Assembly: GCF_003073135.1 (NCBI RefSeq)
Contig: NZ_PGDQ01000027.1
Coordinates: 1-44,742 of the forward strand
DNA length: 44,742 nt
From: Euzebya rosea
GTDB lineage: Bacteria; Actinomycetota; Nitriliruptoria; Euzebyales; Euzebyaceae
Direction: 5' to 3'
Positions within the stretch are counted from its first letter, which is position 1. Each line of letters starts with the position of its first letter. The notes below the pieces were generated by a model. It did not search any database. It had not been told where the DNA came from and worked only from the letters and a program-made list of their open reading frames with translations. Shown piece after piece: positions 23,590 to 31,269 of the stretch. The translations under genes and the position numbers were made by a program.

Positions 23590-25857
23590 TCAGCGATCCT
23601 GACGCCAGCGGTCCAGGTCGTCGGCGACCGCCGAGCCCGCCCGGGCCCAGGCCGGCGGGCGGCCCAGGGGCGCCGCGACGGTCTCCTCCTCGACGGTGGT
23701 GCGGGACACCTCGACCTCCTCGCCGGTCCAGATGTCGACCCAGACCCCGATCGGCAGGGTGACCCGCCGGTCGGTGGCGCCCTCCTCCAGCACGGGCGCG
23801 ACGAAGAGGTCCTCACCCAAGAAGAAGACCTCCGGCTGGTAGGCGACCTCGGGCTGCTCGGGGACCACCAGCACGGGATGGCGGACGAGGGGCAGCGCGC
23901 GGCTGTCGAACCCACGGTCCAGCCGCCCGCGTTCGTCGGCCAGCGCCGCGAAGAGGCCGACCAGTCCGGCGAGGTGGTCGAGGACCCCGTCGTCGGTGAT
24001 CGAGGCCCCCAGGTCGGGTCGGGTTCCCGGTGCCGACCGCATCATCGAGGTGAACGCCGACAGCTCGGCGGAGCGGACGATCAGCTCCTCGGAGCGCAGC
24101 AGGTCGGGCAGGGGGCCCGGCAGCGCCACAGTGGTACTGGCGCCGATGTCGACGTGGGACCGCGTCAGGCCGCTCACGCCTCCCGCCAGCAGGCCGTCGA
24201 GTCCGCTGGCGAGCCCGTCGGTGTGGGAGAAGTCCACCAGCTGGTCGCCGGCCCGCAGCAGCCCCGCCTCTCCGGCGGTCCCCGGGCCCACGGCGGTGTG
24301 CACGGTGAGGCCGTCCTGGCCCAGCCCGGCCAGCTCCAGCGCCCGCCGGGTCGTCGCCGCCCAGCGGGTGGGGTAGGCCCGGCGCAGGTCCTCCACGGGG
24401 CCGGCGGCCGTGACGGCGTCCAGCGGTGGCCCCTCGCCGTCCAGCGCGACCAGCCCGGCAGCGCCTGACCCCAGCGCCTCCTCGGCCAGCACCCGGGCGT
24501 ACCAGGACTGCGCGTCGGGGTCGAACAGGTCGACCCACCCGACCCGCACCCCGGAGACCTCCACGACGTAGGGTTCGCCCTCCTCGTCGAGCACCAGCCA
24601 TCCCGCCTCGACGGCCTCCTCCCAGAGGTCGCGGGCACCGTCGTGGGCGGCGTCGGGGGACACCATCGGGCTCGCGGTCGTCAGCACACGGATGTCGTCC
24701 TCGGCGAGGTCGTCGACGAGCCCGGCCAGGTCGGGATACCGGGTCTCGTCCACGGTCGCGGCCAGCCCCGGCCCGTCGCCGAACGGGACGGGGCGCAGAC
24801 CTGCCCAGTCGCTGAGCCACACCGCGGTGACGTCGACGTCGGCCTCGCGCAGCAGGGCGAGGCGTTCCCGAACCTCCGTGGCGCCGTCCGACACGCCGAG
24901 GACCAGCCCCGTCCCGACCCACTCGGGCACGCGGCGGGGCACCCCCTCGGCGGCGGCGTGGGCGGCCACGTGCGCCGCCGGGGTGGCCCCGACGGCCATG
25001 GAGACCTGCATCTCCTCGCCCCAGACGGTCATGGCCAGGCGATCGTCCTGTCGCAGGTCGGCGACGACCACGTCGGGGCCGTGGACCCACATCGATCGGG
25101 GGGCGGAGGTGACCACGTGCGGCAGCGGCGCGCCGGTGGTGTCGGCGGCCCCCGCGGCTCCGAGGACGAGGTCGACCAGCAGCGACAGCGGCTGGGCCCC
25201 GCGACCGACCCCCTGTGCCCGGGGGATCAGCGGGTAGGCGCGGCCACGCAGGTCGAAGTCGGAGAACTGTGCGCCCAGCCCGTGGACCAGCTCGCCGGGG
25301 TCCAGCTCAGAGACCAGCGACAGGCGGTCGACCTCCTCGAGCACGGCGACGTCGATGTCCAGCCCGCCGGTGCGTCTGCCGGACGTGGCCACGAAGACCT
25401 GGTACTCCAGCCGCTCGTCGCTCTCCTCGTTGCCGAGCAGGCCGGTGATCACCAAGCGGCCGGTCGTGTCGACGTCGGCCCCCTCGACGGTCTGCTCGCC
25501 GAAGACCTCCTCGATGTGCTCGGACAGCCGCAGCATGCCCCGTGGTTCCGGGGTGTCGACGGTGCCGGTCGCCGCGACGAGGAACGCCCGTCCGCGGGGT
25601 GACGCCCAGACCGCCCGGGGGGACGCGGGGTGGCTGATCGTGATGCCGTCCGCGGCGATGAGGACGGTGTGCTCGCCGACCCGGTAGGTCCCCCGGGCAC
25701 GTTCGCCCACCTCGATGCGGTCGGGCAGCAGCGGCGTGACCGACGCCGTCGACGGCGGGCCGACCAGCCGGACGATCCCGACCGCCGCGACGATGGTGAG
25801 GACCACCGACACGGCCGTGACCCGCAGCAGGCGGGGCAGGTGCAGGCGATCAGCCAC
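23590..25857 (-). CDS. Membrane-anchored GH31 (sulfoquinovosidase-like) protein with displaced nucleophile
   Basis: A 755-residue protein with an N-terminal membrane anchor (VTAVSVVLTIVAAVGIVRLV, residues 13-32) and a GH31-type body outside the cell. Landmarks resemble the YihQ/SQase branch: VWLSDWAGLRP near 345, RAGDQLVDFSHTDGLASGL near 535 with candidate acid/base Asp538, and SHVDIG near 567. The usual nucleophile motif is of the form ADFGE, but here it reads VALDGEG (470-476), so the expected Asp position holds Leu472 and an Asp sits one residue later. The enzyme may be inactive, altered, or use Asp473. The start GTG 25857 overlaps the lipoprotein stop by 8 bases. C-terminal beta domains (GVWVDIWTGEEVEV) are normal. 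Confidence 0.75.
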   Translation of the reverse strand: MADRLHLPRLLRVTAVSVVLTIVAAVGIVRLVGPPSTASVTPLLPDRIEVGERARGTYRVGEHTVLIAADGITISHPASPRAVWASPRGRAFLVAATGTVDTPEPRGMLRLSEHIEEVFGEQTVEGADVDTTGRLVITGLLGNEESDERLEYQVFVATSGRRTGGLDIDVAVLEEVDRLSLVSELDPGELVHGLGAQFSDFDLRGRAYPLIPRAQGVGRGAQPLSLLVDLVLGAAGAADTTGAPLPHVVTSAPRSMWVHGPDVVVADLRQDDRLAMTVWGEEMQVSMAVGATPAAHVAAHAAAEGVPRRVPEWVGTGLVLGVSDGATEVRERLALLREADVDVTAVWLSDWAGLRPVPFGDGPGLAATVDETRYPDLAGLVDDLAEDDIRVLTTASPMVSPDAAHDGARDLWEEAVEAGWLVLDEEGEPYVVEVSGVRVGWVDLFDPDAQSWYARVLAEEALGSGAAGLVALDGEGPPLDAVTAAGPVEDLRRAYPTRWAATTRRALELAGLGQDGLTVHTAVGPGTAGEAGLLRAGDQLVDFSHTDGLASGLDGLLAGGVSGLTRSHVDIGASTTVALPGPLPDLLRSEELIVRSAELSAFTSMMRSAPGTRPDLGASITDDGVLDHLAGLVGLFAALADERGRLDRGFDSRALPLVRHPVLVVPEQPEVAYQPEVFFLGEDLFVAPVLEEGATDRRVTLPIGVWVDIWTGEEVEVSRTTVEEETVAAPLGRPPAWARAGSAVADDLDRWRQDR

Positions 25858-26515
25858 CGAGGGCGAGGCGGGTCAGGGACTCGGCGGCAGCCATGGCGTT
25901 CAGCGGGCCGTCGACGTAGACGATCCAGTAGGTGGTCCCCTGCAGGGCGTGGACGTAGACGCCGATCTCGCCGTCCAGCAGGTACGCCTCGTCACCGAGC
26001 CCCGGCATGGGGTCGGCGACGCCGTCGGCGTCCAGCGCCTCGGCCTGCGGGCCGACCACGTCGATCAGGGGGAACGCGGCGGCGAGCTCGGTGCGCGTGA
26101 TGGTCGCAACGGTGATGTCGCTGCCGTCGACCACGGTCCAGGTGCACGAGTCGGGGGTGATGTCCTGCACCCCGGCGTCGGCCCCGAGGATGTCGCGCAC
26201 GCCCTGGGTGGGCACCTCGTCGCACAGCCGGCCCCCGGAGGACTCGACCGTCTCCACGACCTCGCCGCCCGGCAGGACGAGCGCCGGGACCTCCTTGTCG
26301 TCGCTGACGGAGAGGTCGCCGCCACGTGGCCCGCTCTTGTCGTCCTGGGCGGCGTCCCCGTCCGCTGCGGCGCTGCCCTCCTCCACCGTGTCCTGCTGCA
26401 GCGGCGTGCCGTTTGCGGGGTCGTCGGCGGGGTCGTCGGCGATCGCGACCTCCCGGCCGTCGCCGCCACACGCGGTGGCGGCGACCAGCAGCAGGACCAG
26501 GAGGAGGCGCCGCAC
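25850..26515 (-). CDS. DUF3558-like lipoprotein
   Basis: A 221-residue lipoprotein with signal LLLVLLLVAATACGG and lipidated Cys16. An acidic low-complexity linker runs to about residue 75. A compact domain with two Cys (LCDEVPTQGVRDILG, then DSCTWTVVDG) resembles the DUF3558 family of actinobacterial surface lipoproteins, which have a C-x-x-(V/L) ... C-x-W pattern. The start GTG 26515 lies just past the TGA of the Fe-S oxidoreductase gene, and the stop overlaps the GH31 start. The two surface proteins may therefore act together. Confidence 0.7.
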   Translation of the reverse strand: MRRLLLVLLLVAATACGGDGREVAIADDPADDPANGTPLQQDTVEEGSAAADGDAAQDDKSGPRGGDLSVSDDKEVPALVLPGGEVVETVESSGGRLCDEVPTQGVRDILGADAGVQDITPDSCTWTVVDGSDITVATITRTELAAAFPLIDVVGPQAEALDADGVADPMPGLGDEAYLLDGEIGVYVHALQGTTYWIVYVDGPLNAMAAAESLTRLALGG

Positions 26516-26516
26516 G

Positions 26517-28760
26517 TCAGTGGGCGGGTTCGGGCTCCGGGGCGCCTGCCGCCTCGTCCGCTCCGTCCCCCGGGTCGGCGTCGGGCAGGAAGTTCATCGC
26601 GAGCACCTGCGAGACGTCGAGCACCTGGACCGACCCCTCGGCGATCGAGCCGTCGGAGACCCGGTCGTTGGTGCCGTCGTCGAGCATGTTCTTGCAGAAC
26701 GGGCACGCCACGGCGACGACGTCGGCGGTGCCGTTGGTCGACGGGCCGGCGCCCTGCAGGGTCTCGATCGCCTCGTCGATGCGGTTGAGGTTGACGCGTT
26801 CGCCGACCTCCTCCATGAAGAACTTGGCACCACCGGCACCGCAGCAGAAGCCCTGGTTCCGGGACCGCTGCATCTCGATGGTTTCCATGCCCTCCACCGA
26901 CGACAGCAGCGACCGCGGCTCGTCGTAGATCTCATTGTGGCGACCCAGGTAGCAGGGGTCGTGGAAGGTGACCCGCTGGCCCTCGGAGGACCGCTGCGGC
27001 GACAGCTTCCCGTCCACGATCAGCTGGGCGAGGATCTCGGAGTGGTGGATGACCTCGAAGTGGGCGCCGAAGTCGGGGTACTCGTTCTTCAGCGTGTTCA
27101 GGCAGTGGGGGCAGGCGGTGATGATCCGCGTGCCCTTCTGCTCCGGTGAACCCAGGTCCGCGCCGGCCTCCTTGAACGTCTCGACGTTCATGTCGGCCAT
27201 CATCTGGAACAGGTACTCCATGCCCAGGCGGCGGGCCGGGTCACCGGTGCACGCCTCGCCCTCACCGAGGACGGCGAAGGACACGCCGGCCGCCTGCAGC
27301 AGCTGTGCGGTGGACACGGTGGTCTTCTTGGCCCGGTCCTCGAACGCGCCGGCGCAGCCGACCCAGAACAGGTAGTCGACCTCGGCGATGGACTCGACGT
27401 CCTGGCCGAGGACGGGGATCTCCATGCCCTGTGCCCACTCCAACCGCTTCATCGCCCCGGCACCCCACGGGTCGCCGGAGTTCTCGATGTTGCGCAGCAT
27501 GGCGCCGGCCTCCTGCGGGAAGCTGGACTCCATCTGGGCCTTGTAGCGGCGCAGGTCGATGATCTGGTCGACGTGCTCGATGTCGACGGGGCACTCCTCG
27601 ACGCAGGCGCCGCAGGTCGTGCAGGACCAGAGGACGTCGAAGTCGATGACGGCGTCGGCCTGGCCGGGCTCGTCGCCGACCAGCATCATGCCGAGGACGT
27701 CGACGTCGGCGTGCTTCTCGTTCTCGCGGCCGCCGTCGAGCAGGTACGGACCGGTCTCCCACAGGTGGTCGCGCAGGTCCATGATCAGCAGCTTGGGCGA
27801 CAGCGGCTTGGCGGTGTTCCACGCCGGGCACTGCGACTGGCAACGGCCGCACTCGGTGCAGGAGTAGTAGTCGAGGAAGCGCTTGAAGCCGAACTGCTCG
27901 ATCTGGCCGACACCGAGGATGTCGTCCTCACCCATGTTCTCCACGTCGATGCGCTCGGCCTCGAGCTTGCCCAGGGCCTTGGGGGTGCGGCTGAACGCGA
28001 CCTGGGGGGCGATGGCCAGCACGTGGAGGTGCTTGGAGTACAGCGTGAAGACGAGGAACCCGCCGAACACGGCGATGTGGACGAGCAGGGCGACGAGGCC
28101 GATGACCTCGAGGGTCTCGTGGGGGAGGGACTCCAGGCGACCACCGACGAAGGAGGACACGAACGCGCCGTCGGGGTAGGGCAGCGTGCCCTCGGCGGCG
28201 CGGACGCCACGGAGGATCAGCACGGAGTACAGCAGGCCGAACTCGAAGAACAGCGTGTACCAGCCCTGGTCCAGGTTGGAGCCAGCGAAGCGGGACTCCC
28301 GGCCGTCCCGCGAGGGGGCCTGGGAGAAGCGGATGAGGGCGAAGCCGACGACCGCCACGAGGACGAGCAGGCCGACGAAGTCCTGCATGAAGCCGAGCAG
28401 CTCGGTCCACCAGTGACCCGGCCCGAAGAACGGGATGTGGAACTCGGCGTCGAAGACCTCGCCGAGGGCCTCCAGGGTGAGGGTCTGGTGGACGATGAAC
28501 GCCCAGAAGATGAAGGCGTGGAGCACACCGGGGGTGGTCCACTTGAGGAGCTTCTGCTGCGCCAGGATGTGCTGGACCTGGTAGCGGAGGACGTGGCCGA
28601 ACGTGGGCCGGCCGTCACCCTCACCGGGGATCCTGCTGGGCATGGGCTGGGCGAGGCCGACGAGGTCCACCAGGTACTTGACCCGGCGGCCGGCGACGGC
28701 GAACGCCGCTGCGAACAGCGCCAGCCCCACGACGAGGCGGATGATGCCGATTGTGTCCAT
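26517..28760 (-). CDS. Membrane Fe-S oxidoreductase, HdrDE/Rv0338c-like
   Basis: A 747-residue fusion. The first 270 residues carry about six membrane helices with conserved His residues, like the NarI-type cytochrome b subunit (VLHAFIFWAFIVHQTLTLEA). Two 4Fe-4S ferredoxin clusters follow (CTECGRCQSQCP near 300 and CTTCGACVEECP near 378). Two CCG domains come next (CPHCLNTLKNEYP, HDPCYLGRHNEIYDEP, GFCCGAGGAKFF, CPFCKNMLDDG), which bind a non-cubane cluster in heterodisulfide reductase HdrB. Such proteins, including Rv0338c, probably pass electrons from acyl-CoA dehydrogenase/ETF to menaquinone. The start ATG 28760 follows CAGGAG; the longer frame upstream lacks a site. All cluster cysteines appear present. 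Confidence 0.9.
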   Translation of the reverse strand: MDTIGIIRLVVGLALFAAAFAVAGRRVKYLVDLVGLAQPMPSRIPGEGDGRPTFGHVLRYQVQHILAQQKLLKWTTPGVLHAFIFWAFIVHQTLTLEALGEVFDAEFHIPFFGPGHWWTELLGFMQDFVGLLVLVAVVGFALIRFSQAPSRDGRESRFAGSNLDQGWYTLFFEFGLLYSVLILRGVRAAEGTLPYPDGAFVSSFVGGRLESLPHETLEVIGLVALLVHIAVFGGFLVFTLYSKHLHVLAIAPQVAFSRTPKALGKLEAERIDVENMGEDDILGVGQIEQFGFKRFLDYYSCTECGRCQSQCPAWNTAKPLSPKLLIMDLRDHLWETGPYLLDGGRENEKHADVDVLGMMLVGDEPGQADAVIDFDVLWSCTTCGACVEECPVDIEHVDQIIDLRRYKAQMESSFPQEAGAMLRNIENSGDPWGAGAMKRLEWAQGMEIPVLGQDVESIAEVDYLFWVGCAGAFEDRAKKTTVSTAQLLQAAGVSFAVLGEGEACTGDPARRLGMEYLFQMMADMNVETFKEAGADLGSPEQKGTRIITACPHCLNTLKNEYPDFGAHFEVIHHSEILAQLIVDGKLSPQRSSEGQRVTFHDPCYLGRHNEIYDEPRSLLSSVEGMETIEMQRSRNQGFCCGAGGAKFFMEEVGERVNLNRIDEAIETLQGAGPSTNGTADVVAVACPFCKNMLDDGTNDRVSDGSIAEGSVQVLDVSQVLAMNFLPDADPGDGADEAAGAPEPEPAH

Positions 28761-28833
28761 TGGCTCCTGAGCCTTCCTTGCTCGGTCCGAGCGGCCCGCC
28801 GTGACGGACCGTGCCCTCGCATGTGTCCGCCGC

Positions 28834-28896
28834 ATGATAGGGAATGCGCTGGGCCGGCCACGATTCCGTGTGACACCGGCTGGTGGCTCGTGTCAC
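28834..28896. promoter_or_regulatory. Divergent control region with -10 and inverted repeat
   Basis: On the minus strand TATCAT (28839-28834) is a possible -10 for the Fe-S oxidoreductase. GTGACAC (28870-28876) and GTGTCAC (28890-28896) form an inverted repeat with centres 20 bases apart, two helical turns, suitable for a dimeric regulator between the two divergent genes. No regulator can be assigned. Confidence 0.35.
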
Positions 28897-28932
28897 GCGA
28901 GCGACCGTCACGCCCGCTGGGAGGTCAGGGAC

Positions 28933-30360
28933 ATGGACACCGATGTGCTCGTCGTCGGGGCAGGGCTGTCGGGGCTCTCGGCCGCCGACGCGTTGGCTGC
29001 GGTCGGCCGGGACGTGGTCGTGTGGGAGGCGCGGGACCGGGTGGGTGGTCGGACGCTGACCGAGGACGTCGACGGGGCCGCCGTCGACCTCGGTGCCCAG
29101 TGGCTGGGGCCGACGCAGTGGCGGATGCACGGGCTGGTCCAGCGCTTCGGGTTGGCCACGTTCCCGACGCACACGACCGGCCGGTCGGTGCTGGTCGACG
29201 GCGACCGGCGGCGGACCTACCGCGGCACGGTCCCGCTGCTGGGGCCGCTGCAGCTCGGCCGGATGGCGCTGGGCCTGACGACGTTCCGCCGACTGGCACG
29301 GCAGGCGGATCGTGCCGATCATCGCCCCGGCGCGACGCAGGCCCCGATCGCGCCGATGGGCGCCCCGGACGGCCGAGCGGATCGTGCCGATCATCGCCCC
29401 GGCGCGACGCAGGCCCCGATCGCGCCGATGGGCGCCGTCGACGACCGCACCCTCGCGACGGTCCTCGACGGGCCGCTGGGCGACGGGACCGCCCGAGCCG
29501 TGGTCGACGCGGCCATCCGCGTGATCTTCGGGGCCGACCCCGGCGAGCTGTCGGCGGACTGGGTGGCCGCCTACGCCGCCGCAGCCGGTGGGGACCTGCT
29601 GGACCTCGCCGCCGTCGACGGTGGGGCACAGCAGACCCGCTTGGTCAGCGGCACCCAGGCCATCTCGACGCGGCTGGCCGAGGGGCTCGACGTCCGGCTC
29701 GGGCGCGAGGTCGTCGAGGTTCGGCACGACGACGACGGGGTCACGGTCCGCGCCGCGTCCGGCGAGACGATCAGGGCCGCCCACCTGGTCATGGCCGTCC
29801 CGACCCCGCTCGTGGACACCATCACCTTCGACCCGCCCCTGCCGCCGGCCCGCCTGGCCGTGCAGCGCCGCATGCCGATGGGGGCCACCGCCAAGGTCGT
29901 GGCCACCCACGACGAGCCGTTCTGGCGGGCCGACGGGCTGACCGGTGAGGCGGTCCTGACCGACGGGCCGGTGCAGGTGGTCTTCGACAACACCTCCGCC
30001 GACGGGTCGGTCCCCGCATTGCTGGCCTTCGTCACCGGGTCCCCTGCCCACGTCGCCGCCCGTGGCACGGAGGAGGAGCTGCACGACGCCGCCGTCGAGG
30101 CGATGGTCCGGGCGTTCGGTCCTCGCGCGGCCGCACCCACCCGTATCGTGTCAAAGCAGTGGGTCCACGAGCGGTTCACCGGCGGCTGTCCGGTCGCCAA
30201 CCTGGCCCCGGGTGCGGCGATGCACGCGGCGGCGCTGACCCGACCCGTCGGGCGCATCCGCTGGGCGGGGACCGAGACGGCGACGGAGTGGACCGGCTAC
30301 ATGGAGGGGGCGGTCGCCGCCGGCCGCCGCGCCGCTCGGGACATCGTGGCCGGTCGGTGA
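28933..30360 (+). CDS. Flavin monoamine oxidase-family protein with an in-frame duplicated insert
   Basis: A 475-residue FAD oxidoreductase. The dinucleotide fold is VLVVGAGLSGLSAADAL (residues 5-21) with EARDRVGGRT at 33-42. AAVDLGAQWLGPTQ near 52 and the C-terminal RIRWAGTETATEWTGYMEGA, the second FAD-binding motif, match amine oxidases. It would oxidise an amine to an imine or aldehyde with release of hydrogen peroxide. Residues 125-168 contain two copies of ADRADHRPGATQAPIAPMGA, encoded by a 60-bp exact repeat, between a family helix and the conserved DDRTLATVLDG. This is an insertion that keeps the frame, probably forming a surface loop. The start is ATG 28933 with AGGTCAGGG upstream. 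Confidence 0.88.
   Translation: MDTDVLVVGAGLSGLSAADALAAVGRDVVVWEARDRVGGRTLTEDVDGAAVDLGAQWLGPTQWRMHGLVQRFGLATFPTHTTGRSVLVDGDRRRTYRGTVPLLGPLQLGRMALGLTTFRRLARQADRADHRPGATQAPIAPMGAPDGRADRADHRPGATQAPIAPMGAVDDRTLATVLDGPLGDGTARAVVDAAIRVIFGADPGELSADWVAAYAAAAGGDLLDLAAVDGGAQQTRLVSGTQAISTRLAEGLDVRLGREVVEVRHDDDGVTVRAASGETIRAAHLVMAVPTPLVDTITFDPPLPPARLAVQRRMPMGATAKVVATHDEPFWRADGLTGEAVLTDGPVQVVFDNTSADGSVPALLAFVTGSPAHVAARGTEEELHDAAVEAMVRAFGPRAAAPTRIVSKQWVHERFTGGCPVANLAPGAAMHAAALTRPVGRIRWAGTETATEWTGYMEGAVAAGRRAARDIVAGR
29305..29436. repeat. Two 60-bp exact direct repeats inside the amine oxidase gene
   Basis: Bases 29305-29364 and 29377-29436 are identical, with a period of 72 bases including a 12-base spacer. 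Each copy holds an internal inverted repeat, GGCGCGA and TCGCGCC, around a 12-base loop, so it could fold like a REP/palindromic element. Both copies keep the frame. Confidence 0.9.
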
Positions 30361-30365
30361 CCGGC

Positions 30366-30403
30366 GGGTTCCCCGTCCCCCCCCCCGGGTCGAGGGGGAA
30401 CCC
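30366..30403 (+). terminator. Large hairpin after the amine oxidase gene
   Basis: GGGTTCCCC (30366-30374) pairs perfectly with GGGGAACCC (30395-30403) around a loop containing a run of ten C (30377-30386). It lies 6 bases after the stop and is the strongest terminator-like structure in the window. There is no U tract. The C run may vary in length between isolates. Confidence 0.55.
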
Positions 30404-30563
30404 CCGGCCGCCACCGTGACGCCACCCCCCATGGATTGCGCTACGGTGACGGCCGTCGACTGCGTCGTACCTCGGTCTGGATCCGAGATGCAGAACGTAT
30501 CGACGTCCCTATCTTGGGTGGCGGCACGTTCCGAGTCGACCGTGCTGGCCAGTCACTTCAGAA

Positions 30564-30581
30564 GGTGGTGCTAGCACCACC
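30564..30581. promoter_or_regulatory. 18-bp perfect palindrome upstream of the response regulator
   Basis: GGTGGTGCTAGCACCACC is a perfect 18-bp palindrome 22 bases before the response regulator start. Its size and symmetry suit a dimeric DNA-binding protein, for instance autoregulation by the regulator itself. It also argues that the in-frame extension upstream is not coding. Confidence 0.5.
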
Positions 30582-30603
30582 ATCGACCCGGGGCGGGGTT
30601 CGT

Positions 30604-31269
30604 TTGATCAGGGTTGCAGTAGCCGAGGACGACTATCTCGTCCGCAACGGGATCGAGACGGTCCTGAGCCGCAGCACGCGGATCGAGGTGTGCGGCACCG
30701 CCGGCGCGCCCGAGGAGCTGCTGACCCTGCTGGAGCATGTCGCCGTCGACGTGGTCGTCCTCGACATTCGCATGCCCCCGACCCACACCACGGAGGGCAT
30801 CACGCTTGCCCGCACCCTGCGGGAGCACCGGCCCGAGCTGGGCATCGTGATGCTCAGCCAGCACCACGACCCGGAGTACGCCCTGGAGCTGCTCGGCGAC
30901 GGCAGCGAGGGCAAGGCCTACCTGCTGAAGGAACGCCTCGGCGACGCCGACGAGCTGGTCAAGGCGGTGGAGGAGGTCCACGAGGGTGGCTCGATCCTGG
31001 ACCCCAAGATCGTCGACGCGCTGCTGACCGCGAAGTCCCGCCGGTCCCACGGCCGGCTGGCCGGGCTGACCCCCCGCGAGATGGAGGTGCTGGCCCTCAT
31101 GGCCACCGGCAAGGGCAACTCAGCCATCGCCGACGCACTCGTCGTCGGTGAACGCGCGGTCGAGAAGCACTCCAACGCCATCTTCCAGAAGCTGGGCCTG
31201 CGCGACGCCGACGACCTCAACCGGCGTGTCGCGGCGGTGCTGTTCTTCCTGCAGCGCTCCCACGACTGA
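30604..31269 (+). CDS. NarL/LuxR-type response regulator
   Basis: A 221-residue regulator starting at TTG 30604, which places the receiver domain at the N-terminus (LIRVAVAEDDYLVRNGIETV). The phospho-acceptor Asp is in VVVLDIRMPP near residue 56, the switch Ser in VMLSQHH and the Lys in AYLLKERLGD, all expected for a working receiver. Residues 155-215 form the LuxR helix-turn-helix (LTPREMEVLALMATGKGNSA, then RAVEKHSNAIFQKLGL). A longer frame exists from 30436 but would include the palindrome. The gene converges on the histidine kinase and overlaps its 3' end by 150 bases, so the two are the probable cognate pair despite opposite strands. Confidence 0.92.
   Translation: MIRVAVAEDDYLVRNGIETVLSRSTRIEVCGTAGAPEELLTLLEHVAVDVVVLDIRMPPTHTTEGITLARTLREHRPELGIVMLSQHHDPEYALELLGDGSEGKAYLLKERLGDADELVKAVEEVHEGGSILDPKIVDALLTAKSRRSHGRLAGLTPREMEVLALMATGKGNSAIADALVVGERAVEKHSNAIFQKLGLRDADDLNRRVAAVLFFLQRSHD

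Noticed and set aside
27573-29948. 791-codon plus-strand frame spanning the Fe-S oxidoreductase region
   Set aside because: It is antisense to clear ferredoxin and CCG motifs and crosses into another frame of the amine oxidase gene; low-complexity translation with no domain.
30436-30603. 56-codon N-terminal extension of the response regulator
   Set aside because: It lies before the receiver domain, contains an 18-bp palindrome and lacks a ribosome site; TTG 30604 gives the normal family length.
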